The notes under the pieces were generated by a model. It was not told where the DNA came from and did not search any database. It was given only the letters and a program-made list of their open reading frames with translations. DNA of 11,313 nt from JALSRY01 sp964428275 (GTDB taxonomy: Bacteria > Planctomycetota > Phycisphaerae > UBA1845 > Fen-1342), in NCBI GenBank assembly GCA_964428275.1, contig CAYRXN010000045.1:1-11313 (forward strand). The letters are read 5' to 3'. Shown here in pieces: positions 1 to 9,479 of this stretch. Within the stretch, counting starts at the first letter, position 1. Every line of letters begins with the position of its first letter. The position numbers were made by a program, and so were the translations under genes.

Positions 1-1
1 T

Positions 2-1302
2 GGCAAGGGCCCCAGCATCTGGGATGTGTTCTGCGCCACGCCCGGCCACACCGCCCGCCGCGAAACCGGCGATGTCGCCTGCGACCACTACCACCGCTGG
101 CGCGAGGATGTCCGGCTCATGCGTGCGTTGAACCTGCGAGCCTACCGCTTCAGCGTCAGTTGGCCGCGCGTGCAGCCGCGTGGACGCGGGCCGGGCAACG
201 ACCGCGGGCTGGACTTCTACGACCGCCTGGTAGACGCGCTGCGCGAGGCCGACATCGAACCGCTCGTCACGCTCTATCACTGGGACCTGCCCGCGGCGCT
301 TCAGACCGAGCTCGGCGGCTGGGCCAGTGACGACCTGCCGGAGATCTTCGCCGACTACGCCGGCCTGGTCTTCGAGCGGCTCGGCGACCGCGTGGGCATG
401 TGGCTGACGATCAACGAACCGCAGGTCGTGGTCGACGCGGGCTACATCCACGGCGTCCACGCCCCGGGCATCCGCGACCGCCGACTCGGTTACCGCGCCG
501 CCCACAACCTGCTGCGCGCCCACGCGTATGCCGTCGCGCGTTACCGCGCCTCGCGTCACGGCCACGGCGCCATCAGCTTCGCGCTCAACACGAGCTACGG
601 CTTTCCGGCCACGGATTCGCCGGCTGACTACGCCGCCGCCGAGCGCGCCATGCTCGACTTCGCCGGCTGGTTCGCCGACCCGGCGCACTTCGGCGACTAT
701 CCCGCCGAGTTGCGCCGGCGCCTGGGCGACCTGCTGCCCGCTTTCACCGACGACGACGCCCGGCTGCTGCGCGGCTCGATGGACTACATCGCGCTCAACT
801 ACTACACCTCCGACGTCGTCCGCCACGCCGCCGGCGCGGGGCCGATGGAGCTGGAAAAGCTGCCCCAACCCGACGTGCCGGTGACGGACATGGGTTGGCC
901 GATCCGTCCCGACGGACTCGCGCGCCTGCTGGGCTGGCTGGCCGCGCGGTACGGGCAATTGCCCACCTACATCACCGAGAACGGGGCGGCGTTCGACGAT
1001 CGGCCGGATGCAAGCGGTTTCATCCAGGACGACGACCGCATCACGTACCTGCGTGACCACATCGCCGCTGTTGCCGACGCGATCGCCGCCGGTGTGGACG
1101 TGCGCGGCTACTTCGTCTGGTCGCTGCTCGACAACCTCGAATGGGCCGAGGGGTTCGCAAAGCGTTTCGGGATCGTGCGTTGCGATCCGATGAGCCAGAC
1201 GCGTACAATCAAGGCCAGCGGGCGTTGGTACGCGAAGCTGGCGGCGACCGGCCGCCTCGAACCCGGCAATTCATTACCCGCTGGCAGCAAAGAGGTTATG
1301 CC

Positions 1303-1306
<4 letters not shown>
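2..1306 (+). CDS. GH1 family beta-glucosidase, 5' truncated by window edge
   Basis: Retaining family 1 glycoside hydrolase that would release glucose (or another beta-linked sugar) from the non-reducing end of short beta-glycosides. The frame is open from base 2 and begins with GKGPSIWDVF, a typical GH1 segment about 30 residues from the N-terminus, so the true start lies just outside the window and 434 residues are visible. The acid/base motif TINEP has its Glu at 416-418, and the nucleophile motif ITENG has its Glu at 977-979. Other GH1 landmarks are YRFSVSWPR, LYHWDLP, a WSLLDNLEWAEGF aglycone-site segment and the KASGRWY C-terminus. No export signal is visible, although the extreme N-terminus is missing; a cytosolic enzyme acting on imported oligosaccharides is the natural reading. 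Its TGA overlaps the next gene's ATG, which suggests translational coupling. Family assignment is secure; substrate linkage is not determined. Confidence 0.95.
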
Positions 1307-3300
<1,994 letters not shown>

Positions 3301-3322
3301 CTACACGAGACACGGAAGCCCC

Positions 3323-5005
3323 ATGAACCTGCGCGGCGTGGTGTTGCTGGTCCTGCTCGGCCTGCCGGCGGCGGGGCTGCTGGTTTTCGGACCGCGCGGC
3401 GCGGTCAACGTCCCCCCGGGCCGCACGGTGATCCGCTACTGGGAAAAGTGGACCGGCATCGAAGCCCGGGCCATGCAGCGGCTGGTCGATCGCTTCAACC
3501 AGACCGTCGGCGCCGAGCAGAACATCTGGGTCGAGTACAACGCCGTCAGCGGCATCGAGCAGCGCATGCTGATCGCCACCGCCGGCGGCGACCCGCCGGA
3601 CCTCGCCGGCCTGTTCGACTACCTCGTGCCGCAGTTCGCCGACCAGGGCGCGCTGATGCCGCTCGATGCGCTGACCCGTGAAGCCGGCATCGACCTCGAG
3701 GCCTTCAAGCCGATCTTTCTGGAGATCGGCCGCTACGACGGCCGGCTCTACGGGCTGCCCGGCACGCCGTATACCATCGCCCTGTACTACAACCGCCGGC
3801 TGATGCGCGAGGCGGGGCTCGACCCCGACCGGCCGCCGCAGACGATCGCCGAGCTGACCGGCGATGCCCGCCGCCTCACCCGCCGCGACGAGCGCGGCAA
3901 GATCGTGCAGATGGGCTTTACGACCTCGCCGGCGATGCTCGGCTGGTGGCACTGGATCTGGCCGGCGTTTTTCGACGCAACGCTCTGGGACGGCCGGCGC
4001 TACCGCGTGGACACGCCCGCGGCCCGCGCCGCCTACCACTGGATCGCCGACCGCCGGCGTGAGCTGGGCGTCAAGGCCTGTCTCGATTTCGAGGCCACCG
4101 CCGGCGCGATCGAGGGCGCCCAGAACCCCTTCCTCAGCGAACGCCTGGCGATGGTCTTTCAGGGCCCGTGGATGTCGAACTGGATTCGCCGCTACGCGCC
4201 CGATCTGGACTACGGCGTCGCGCCGTTCCCGTCGGTGACCGCCGCGCGACGCAACAACTTCGTCAGCAGCGACGTCTTCGTGATCCCCACCGGCAGCCCG
4301 CACCCGCGCGCGGCGATGACCTTCCTGCGGTTCGTGCTGCGCCAGGACAACATGGAAGCCCTGTGCAGCGCCCACTGCAAGACGTCGCCGTTCCGCACGC
4401 CGCTGCCGAGCTTCTACCGCGACCACCCCAACCCGTTCATCCGCGTGTTCGACGAGATGGCCCGCAGCGGCCGGCCGTTCAGCTATCCACAAACGCCGAC
4501 CTTCACGCAGGTTTCCGCGGAGACGCTCTACCTGCTCGAGAACATCCTTCGCGGCGTCGAGGAGCCCGACCGGGCCATCGCCGCGGCCCAGCGCAAGATC
4601 GACAGCATCGTCGCCGAGTACGACCGCATGGCCGCAAGACGCCGCCGGGCGGGCGACGCCCCAACCATCCCGCCCGCAAGTGGTAACGGCGCCCCCCCTC
4701 TCCCTTCCGGGGAGGGGCGGGGGGAGGGCCGGTGGCCGAATGGCAAGGGGTGCAGGGCGACGGGCGGATTCGCACGCGGCGGCGCGGGCCGCCAGCGGCT
4801 GGTCCCCCGTCTCCGGCCGATTCCGACTCGCGTCCCTCAATCCCTTGATCCCTGCTCCCTCAATCCCTTCGACTGTTTGTCCCTTGGTCGCCTTGCCCCC
4901 CCTGCGGTCCCCCCTGAGAAGAGGGACGGTGCAATCTTCCTCTCCACCGGGGAGGGGAGCATTCCAGCCCGACGACGCACGTCCCCTATCGGAGTTCGCC
5001 CATGA
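3323..5005 (+). CDS. ABC sugar transporter substrate-binding protein (family 1) with repeat-derived C-terminal extension
   Basis: Extracytoplasmic solute-binding protein of the MalE/UgpB type, which captures oligosaccharide for the two downstream permeases. It starts at ATG 3323, 22 nt after the previous stop, with GGAAG at 3314-3318. The N-terminus has a hydrophobic segment (residues about 5-22) but no lipobox Cys, so it is probably a membrane anchor or non-lipoprotein signal. Family landmarks include VIRYWEKWTG near residue 40, AGGDPPDLAGLF, YGLPGTPYTIALYYNRRLM, the late LAMVFQGPWMSNWI, and YAPDLDYGVAPFP. The recognisable fold ends near residue 445 (IVAEYDRMAARRR), a normal family length. 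Residues from about 453 to 560 (PPLPSGEGRGEG and onward) are low-complexity, Pro/Arg/Gly-rich and look like translated intergenic repeat sequence. The stop TGA at 5003-5005 overlaps the permease start as ATGA. Function is well supported; whether the last 110 residues are made and kept is uncertain. No ATPase gene is in the operon. Confidence 0.93.
   Translation: MNLRGVVLLVLLGLPAAGLLVFGPRGAVNVPPGRTVIRYWEKWTGIEARAMQRLVDRFNQTVGAEQNIWVEYNAVSGIEQRMLIATAGGDPPDLAGLFDYLVPQFADQGALMPLDALTREAGIDLEAFKPIFLEIGRYDGRLYGLPGTPYTIALYYNRRLMREAGLDPDRPPQTIAELTGDARRLTRRDERGKIVQMGFTTSPAMLGWWHWIWPAFFDATLWDGRRYRVDTPAARAAYHWIADRRRELGVKACLDFEATAGAIEGAQNPFLSERLAMVFQGPWMSNWIRRYAPDLDYGVAPFPSVTAARRNNFVSSDVFVIPTGSPHPRAAMTFLRFVLRQDNMEALCSAHCKTSPFRTPLPSFYRDHPNPFIRVFDEMARSGRPFSYPQTPTFTQVSAETLYLLENILRGVEEPDRAIAAAQRKIDSIVAEYDRMAARRRRAGDAPTIPPASGNGAPPLPSGEGRGEGRWPNGKGCRATGGFARGGAGRQRLVPRLRPIPTRVPQSLDPCSLNPFDCLSLGRLAPPAVPPEKRDGAIFLSTGEGSIPARRRTSPIGVRP
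4697..4717. repeat. GC-rich hairpin
   Basis: CCTCTCCC (4697-4704) pairs with GGGAGGGG (4710-4717) across a 5-nt loop TTCCG, giving 8 bp with one G-T wobble. Flanking C-runs and G-runs extend it imperfectly. No T-tract follows, so it is not a canonical intrinsic terminator. It could slow transcription or protect mRNA ends inside the transporter operon. Confidence 0.55.
4833..4887. repeat. TCCCT octamer array
   Basis: TCCCT starts at 4833, 4841, 4849, 4856, 4864 and 4880, so the spacing is 8, 8, 7, 8 and 16 nt. The 14-mer TCCCTCAATCCCTT occurs identically at 4833-4846 and 4856-4869. It is a degenerate 8-nt tandem repeat, with one unit lost or decayed around 4872-4879. The function is unknown. 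It is translated within the binding-protein frame. Confidence 0.7.
4939..4955. repeat. Second hairpin of the repeat block
   Basis: CCTCTCC (4939-4945) pairs with GGGGAGG (4949-4955) across loop ACC, 7 bp with one G-T wobble. It resembles the hairpin at 4697-4717 (shared CCTCTCC arm), which suggests the block is flanked by related palindromic units. It ends about 46 nt before the permease start. Confidence 0.5.
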
Positions 5006-5886
5006 GCTCGTCCCGCGGATCGCTGCTGCGCGGGCTGTTGTGGACGGCGCCGTGGTGGCTGGGCTTTCTGTTGTTCCTGGCGATCCCGATGGGGATGTCG
5101 CTGTACGTCAGCTTCTGCGACTATCCGCTGCTCCAGCCGCCGGTCTACGTCGGCCCCGACAACTACCACACGCTGGCCGCTGACCCGGTCTTTCACAAGG
5201 TGCTGGTCAACACGCTGATCTACGCCGCCTTGGCGATCCCGCTGGGCACGGTGGTCGCCGTGCTGCTGGCGGTTGTGCTCAACGCCCGGGTCCGCGGGCA
5301 GGCGCTGTTCCGCGCGTGCATCTTCGTCCCGACGGTGGTACCGCTGGTCGCGGTCGGCGTGGTATGGATGTGGCTGCTCAACCCCGAGTACGGCCTGCTC
5401 AACCAGACGCTCGGCGCGCTGGGGCTGACCGGCCCGGCGTGGCTCGACTCGCCCCACTGGGCCATGCTGTCGCTCGTGCTGGTGAGCCTCTGGCTGACCG
5501 GCGCGCCGGTGGTGATCTACCTCGCCGGCCTGCAGGACATCCCCGCGGCGCTCTACGAAGCCGCCCGGATCGACGGGGCCTCGCACCTGCGGCAGTTCTG
5601 GCACGTGACGCTGCCGGGTCTCAGCCCGGTGATCCTGTTCAACGTCATCATTGGCATCATCGGGACGTGGCAGGTCTTCGCGCTGCCGTTCGTGATGTGG
5701 CGCGGGCGGCCCGGACCCGATCGCGCCGTCTATTTCTACACCATGTACCTGTACGACAACGCGTTTCGCTATCTCAAGATGGGCTATGCCAGCGCGATGG
5801 CGTGGATCCAGTTCGTCATCATTCTGGCCCTGACCGCGCTGGTGTTCTGGGCCAGCCGCAAGATGGTGCACTACCGCAATGCGTAG
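5002..5886 (+). CDS. ABC sugar transporter permease, MalF/UgpA type
   Basis: Inner-membrane subunit of a carbohydrate importer (binding-protein-dependent transport family), 294 residues, the usual length for the short UgpA/LacF-like form. Hydrophobic segments lie at roughly residues 12-38, 67-94, 103-127, 154-178, 210-235 and 265-288, consistent with six helices. The EAA loop that docks with the ATPase is clear at residues 186-210: EAARIDGASHLRQFWHVTLP, followed by G. ATG 5002 is supported by CGGAG ending at 4994 and by the ATGA overlap with the binding-protein stop. It pairs with the permease starting at 5879 to form the channel. Transported sugar is not deducible from the permease; context points to glucan-derived oligosaccharides. 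Confidence 0.95.
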   Translation: MSSSRGSLLRGLLWTAPWWLGFLLFLAIPMGMSLYVSFCDYPLLQPPVYVGPDNYHTLAADPVFHKVLVNTLIYAALAIPLGTVVAVLLAVVLNARVRGQALFRACIFVPTVVPLVAVGVVWMWLLNPEYGLLNQTLGALGLTGPAWLDSPHWAMLSLVLVSLWLTGAPVVIYLAGLQDIPAALYEAARIDGASHLRQFWHVTLPGLSPVILFNVIIGIIGTWQVFALPFVMWRGRPGPDRAVYFYTMYLYDNAFRYLKMGYASAMAWIQFVIILALTALVFWASRKMVHYRNA

Positions 5887-6748
5887 CACGACCGACACCA
5901 GACGACCCGCCGCCCTGCGCCGCCCGGCCGCACGCCTGGCGCTCTACGGCACGCTGGTCGCGGTCTCGCTGGTGTTCGTCCTGCCGCTGCTGTGGATGAT
6001 CTGCGTAAGCCTCAAGCCCGACGCCGAGGTGATGCAGGTTCCGCCCGGGTTCCTGCCGCAGTCGCCGCAGCTCGACGCCTATCGCCAGGTGTTGCGCAGC
6101 GAGCAGTTCGACTTCGTGCTCTACGCTCGCAACACGCTGATCATCGCGGCCCTGAGCCTGGTCGGCATGGTCCTGTCGAGCTCGATCGCGGCCTACGGCT
6201 TTGCGCGGGTCCACTTCGCCGGCCGCAAGTTGATGTTCGCCGTCTGCCTGGCCACCATGATGATCCCCTTCCCGGTCATCATGGTCCCCAGCTACATGAT
6301 CTTCAAACACCTCGGCTGGATCGGCACGTTCCTGCCGCTGTGGGTGCCGGCCTGGTTCGGCAGCGCGTTCAACATCTTCCTGCTGCGGCAGTTCTTCATG
6401 GGCATCCCCGAAGAGCTCGAGGAATCCGCCCTGCTCGACGGCTGCTCCATGTGGGGCTGCTTCTGGCGGATCATCCTGCCGCTGTCCAGGCCCGCGCTGG
6501 CGGTCGTCGCGCTGTTCCACGTGCTGGCGGTGTGGAACGACCTGATCGGCCCGCTGATCTACCTCGCCCACCGCGACCAGTTCACGCTCGCGCTGGGCCT
6601 GCAGGCGCTGCAGAGCAGGTCCGGCGACACACCCTGGAACCAGCTGATGGCCGCCGCCACGCTGATCACGCTGCCGGTGATCGTGATGTTCCTGCTGGCC
6701 CAGCGCACCTTCATCCGCGGCATCGCCACGACCGGCATCAAGGGGTGA
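5879..6748 (+). CDS. ABC sugar transporter permease, MalG/UgpE type
   Basis: Second inner-membrane subunit of the importer, 289 residues. The start ATG 5879 overlaps the previous gene by 8 nt, with no clear Shine-Dalgarno sequence, so translation probably depends on coupling. An N-terminal basic stretch precedes the first helix (about 20-43). MalG-type landmarks are SLKPDAEVMQVPP, NTLIIAALSLVGMVLSSSIAAYGFAR and MMIPFPVIMVPSYMIFKHLGW. The EAA loop at about residues 181-205 (EESALLDGCSMWGCFWRIILPL) has Ser in place of the first Ala and keeps the central Gly. The C-terminus QRTFIRGIATTGIKG is typical of the family. It is the last gene of the plus-strand operon. No ATPase follows, so a shared MsmK/UgpC-like ATPase encoded elsewhere is expected. 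Confidence 0.95.
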   Translation: MRSTTDTRRPAALRRPAARLALYGTLVAVSLVFVLPLLWMICVSLKPDAEVMQVPPGFLPQSPQLDAYRQVLRSEQFDFVLYARNTLIIAALSLVGMVLSSSIAAYGFARVHFAGRKLMFAVCLATMMIPFPVIMVPSYMIFKHLGWIGTFLPLWVPAWFGSAFNIFLLRQFFMGIPEELEESALLDGCSMWGCFWRIILPLSRPALAVVALFHVLAVWNDLIGPLIYLAHRDQFTLALGLQALQSRSGDTPWNQLMAAATLITLPVIVMFLLAQRTFIRGIATTGIKG

Positions 6749-6770
6749 GCCGCCGCAGGAACCATCCGCC

Positions 6771-9242
6771 TCAGCGCACGCGTACTTCGAGCGCAACTCG
6801 CCGGCCGGGCTGGGCGTCGGGCGCAACGACGTCGCCGCGCAGCGGCTCGCCGTCCCGCGTCACCGCGACGTCCACGCCGGCGGGCAGGTCCGCACAACGG
6901 ATGATGTGAATGTCATAGACACTGCCACGGTACGGCCGCGTCAGTGACGCCTCGTTCCAGCCCGGCGGCAGGCACGGGTCGATCCGCAGTCCGTCCCACT
7001 CGGGCCGCACGCCCAGCACGTGGTGCGTAATCACCCGCCGCAACCACGCCGCCGATCCGGTATACCACGTCCACCCGCCGCGGCCGAAGTAGGGAGAGTC
7101 GGGCCCGTCCACGTTGCCGGGCGTCACGTACGGCTCGGCCCAGTAGCGCTCCGGGTCTTTGTTGGCCGGGTTGATCGCATCCAGCAACTGGCCGACGCGC
7201 TGGTGGTCGCGCAGCTTGCACGCCGCCGCGATCGCCCACGTGGCGGCGTGGGTATACACCCCGCCGTTTTCGCGCAGCCCCGGCGCGTAGCGCGTGATGT
7301 ACCCGATCTCCGGCCGCGGCTCGTCGAACGCCGGCGCCAACAGCAGCGCGCCGGCGTCGGTGATCAGGTGCTCGCACACCGCCGACCAGCACCGCCGCGC
7401 CCGCTCCGCGTCGGCCACGTCGCTGAGGATCGCCCAGGTCTGCGCGTTGAGGAAGATGCGTGCCACGCGGTCCCGGGCGCTGCCGAGCTTCGCACCGTCG
7501 TCGAGCGTCGCCCGGATGTACCAGTTCCCGTCCCAGCCGTGCTCGTTGATCGCTTCGACCAGCCGCGCGCGACGCTGCGCGAACTGCTCGGCCAGCGCGC
7601 CCGGGTCCTGGCCGTCGGCCCCCGGCAGCGCCCGCCCCGTCTGCCTGACCATCCGCAGGATCGCCGCCCAATCCGCCAGCAGCCCCGCCAGGAAGTGTCC
7701 CAGCCAGATCGACTCGCCGCGCTCCCGCAGGCCGACGGCGCTCAGCCCGTCGTTCCAGTCGCCGGCGCCGATGTACGGCAGCCCGCGCGGGCTCATGCGC
7801 GAAAAGACCCGGTCGAACGCGCGCAGAATGTGCCCGAAAAGCGGCACGGGCCGCGGATCATCGACAAAGGGCGCCTCGTCGCTCAGCACGTCGAGCGAGC
7901 CGGTCTCCCGGATGTAACTGGCCGTCACGAACGCCAGCCACAGCAGGTCGTCCGTCATGCGCGTCACGTGCCCCTGCTCGCTGAGCGGGTGCCACCAGTG
8001 GTACACCGACCCGTCGGCGAACTGATGCCGGGCATGCAGGTCGATCTGCGCACGACAACGCTCCGGCTCGCTTTCCAGCCAGACCTGCGAATCCTGCAAC
8101 TGATCGCGAAAGCCGCAGGCCCCGCTCTGCTGGTAATAGCCGCAGCGTCCCCACAGCCGCCCGGAGATGGCCTGGTAGCGGAGCCAGTCGTTGGCCAGGA
8201 AGTTCAGCGCGCGGTCGGGCGTTTCGACGCGTGCCACGGCCAGCCGCGCGCGCCAGCCCGCCCGGACTTCCGCCAGTTCCCCGGTAATCGCGTGCACGAG
8301 CCGGTAGCGTTCGAGCCGTTGCGCCGCCGATGCTTCGCTCTCACCGACCGCCAGGACGTACCCCACGTCCGCCGTCGCGCCGGGCGCCAGCTCCACGACC
8401 GATCGAAGCGCCGCGACGGCGTCTTCGTGCATACCGAACTGCGGCCGCCAGCGTGGCTCGGCCAGCGCCGCGGGCGCTTCGAGCCGTCCGTTGCGTCCCA
8501 GGAATGCAGCCTTGTCACCTTGAGCGGCTTCGACCGGCTCCGTGCACGCCAACGCGCTGACGAACGGGAACTCCGTGTTCCAATGTCCCCGGCGCTCCGA
8601 GGGCACGTCCCACATGCGATTGCGGGCAAACACGGCGCGCCGGTCGCGATCGAAGCGTGTCTGGAAGAAGAGTTTGTGAAACTCCCGCCGCGGCGAGGGG
8701 GCTACGCCGCAACACCATTCCAGATAAGCGGTTAACTCAAGCCTCCGCGGCCGGTCGCTGAGGTTGGTCAGCGCCGCGTGCCAAAGCTCGACGGTGTCCT
8801 GTCCCGCGGCCAGCAGCGTCCAGACCGCCCGGATGCCGGCAAACTGCGTCTCGAAGGTCGTGTACCCCAAGCCATGTCTGCACAGGAACTTATCGTATTG
8901 CGGCCACACGGGGGCCGGCGCCAGCGACCATAGCGCGCCGCTGTCGGCGTCCCGGACGTACAGGAACTTGCCCGAGCTGTCGCGTGCGAAATCCTGCTCC
9001 CAGCGCGTGATGACCGCGAGCTGCGAATTCTCGACCCACGTGAACCCACTGCCCGCCTGGCTGACCGCCAGCCCGAACCGCGGATTGGCGATGATGTTGG
9101 CCCACGGCCGCGGCGTCCGGGGATTCGTGATGCAAAACTCGGTGCCACAAGGAGAAAAGTAGCCGTACGCGTTGCCGATCCGCTCGGCCTGTGCCGGCGG
9201 GCCGGCCCGTCTCCCCGCTACTCCGTGAACAACCGTGCTCAT
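6771..9242 (-). CDS. GH94 beta-glucoside phosphorylase (cellobiose/cellobionate phosphorylase-like)
   Basis: Cytosolic inverting phosphorylase of GH94 (formerly GT36). Members cleave beta-linked disaccharides or oligosaccharides with phosphate to give alpha-glucose 1-phosphate, saving ATP. The 823 residues match the length of cellobiose and chitobiose phosphorylases. No signal peptide is seen. Landmarks in order: N-terminal beta-sandwich with FSPCGTEFCITNPRTPRPW and GSGFTWVENSQ; GFRDQLQD (Asp380, substrate site); GDWNDG with Asp498, the expected general acid; RENGGVYTHAATW (His665); WTWYTGSAAW (Tyr727-Gly729), part of the phosphate pocket. The start ATG (9240-9242) has GAGGG on the minus strand 9 nt upstream (9252-9256). 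A LacI-type operator and promoter lie directly upstream. The WVENSQ/FLYVRDADSGALWS style recalls cellobionate phosphorylases and the GH94 domain of cyclic glucan synthases more than classical cellobiose phosphorylase, so the acceptor is open. It is convergent with the permease gene across 22 bp. Confidence 0.93.
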   Translation of the reverse strand: MSTVVHGVAGRRAGPPAQAERIGNAYGYFSPCGTEFCITNPRTPRPWANIIANPRFGLAVSQAGSGFTWVENSQLAVITRWEQDFARDSSGKFLYVRDADSGALWSLAPAPVWPQYDKFLCRHGLGYTTFETQFAGIRAVWTLLAAGQDTVELWHAALTNLSDRPRRLELTAYLEWCCGVAPSPRREFHKLFFQTRFDRDRRAVFARNRMWDVPSERRGHWNTEFPFVSALACTEPVEAAQGDKAAFLGRNGRLEAPAALAEPRWRPQFGMHEDAVAALRSVVELAPGATADVGYVLAVGESEASAAQRLERYRLVHAITGELAEVRAGWRARLAVARVETPDRALNFLANDWLRYQAISGRLWGRCGYYQQSGACGFRDQLQDSQVWLESEPERCRAQIDLHARHQFADGSVYHWWHPLSEQGHVTRMTDDLLWLAFVTASYIRETGSLDVLSDEAPFVDDPRPVPLFGHILRAFDRVFSRMSPRGLPYIGAGDWNDGLSAVGLRERGESIWLGHFLAGLLADWAAILRMVRQTGRALPGADGQDPGALAEQFAQRRARLVEAINEHGWDGNWYIRATLDDGAKLGSARDRVARIFLNAQTWAILSDVADAERARRCWSAVCEHLITDAGALLLAPAFDEPRPEIGYITRYAPGLRENGGVYTHAATWAIAAACKLRDHQRVGQLLDAINPANKDPERYWAEPYVTPGNVDGPDSPYFGRGGWTWYTGSAAWLRRVITHHVLGVRPEWDGLRIDPCLPPGWNEASLTRPYRGSVYDIHIIRCADLPAGVDVAVTRDGEPLRGDVVAPDAQPGRRVALEVRVR

Positions 9243-9299
9243 CGAGCTACGCCCTCAGCGGACCCGAAGCGCGACATACCCCGCAGCCGTCCGCAAGCG

Positions 9300-9317
9300 G
9301 CTGAAAGCGCTTTCAGC
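9300..9317. promoter_or_regulatory. LacI-family operator, perfect 18-bp palindrome
   Basis: GCTGAAAGCGCTTTCAGC is a perfect inverted repeat centred on CG. Its core TGAAAGCGCTTTCA fits the LacI/GalR/CcpA pattern TGNAANCGNTNNCA at every fixed position. It lies about 3 bp downstream of the predicted start of transcription of the GH94 gene and 58 bp before its ATG, a position suited to repression. The LacI-family gene at 11031 is the obvious candidate regulator (inference). Confidence 0.82.
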
Positions 9318-9326
9318 GCCACTCCT

Positions 9327-9355
9327 AGCTTACGACCCCACACCACCCGCGTCAA
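9327..9355 (-). promoter_or_regulatory. Sigma-70-like promoter of the GH94 gene
   Basis: On the minus strand, TTGACG (9350-9355, five of six consensus bases) is followed by a 17-nt spacer and TAAGCT (9327-9332, three of six). Predicted initiation near 9320 puts the palindromic operator at about +3 to +20. The -10 match is weak, but the strong -35, exact spacing and adjacent operator support each other. The rest of the gap (9361-9479) is GC-rich with only small hairpins and no T-tract terminator. Confidence 0.65.
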
Positions 9356-9479
9356 GGATTCTTCGCCCCGCCAGAGGGTATGACCCGGTCGGGGACAACC
9401 CCGCCTCGCCTGCGAGCCGGCCCGCCCCCGGGCTGGCCCCCCTGCCCCGTGCGAACCGAACGCGGCCGGGACGATGGCC

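Larger units (their letters stand above)
4680..5000. repeat. Intergenic-type repeat block read through by the binding-protein gene
   Basis: Composition changes sharply after the binding-protein core. Visible parts are a C-run/G-run imperfect palindrome near 4691-4730, a GC-rich spacer, a TCCCT octamer array (4833-4887), and a second hairpin around 4939-4955. Translation gives PPLPSGEGRGEG and STGEGS, phrases typical of translated interspersed GC-rich palindromic repeats rather than of conserved protein. Only the region's character is visible; that it is multicopy in this genome is inference. It separates the binding-protein core from the permease but leaves the reading frame open and the ATGA junction intact. 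Confidence 0.65.

Noticed and set aside
1156..1171. Possible third LacI-type operator in the GH1 gene (CAAAGCGTTTCG)
   Set aside because: The half-sites are out of register around the central CG and do not fit TGNAANCGNTNNCA. It lies deep in coding sequence.
4833..4887. CRISPR array
   Set aside because: Units are only 8 nt with no long repeat/spacer pattern and no cas genes nearby.
5819..6826. 335-codon minus-strand open frame opposite the second permease
   Set aside because: Gln/Arg/His/Asp-rich antisense of transmembrane codons, with no homology signal. The permease has all family motifs.
7020..8735. 571-codon plus-strand open frame opposite the GH94 gene
   Set aside because: The translation is Arg/Pro/Val-rich with no recognisable motif, while the minus strand carries a full-length GH94 with all active-site motifs. 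It is a GC-rich antisense shadow.
6771..9242. Cyclic beta-1,2-glucan synthase (NdvB-type)
   Set aside because: The GH94 motifs resemble those of such synthases, but the protein is only 823 residues, without the glycosyltransferase domain or transmembrane segments.
9390..9403. Intrinsic terminator after the lipoprotein gene
   Set aside because: CGGGG-ACAA-CCCCG can form a 5-bp hairpin, but it is short and lacks a T-tract on the minus strand.
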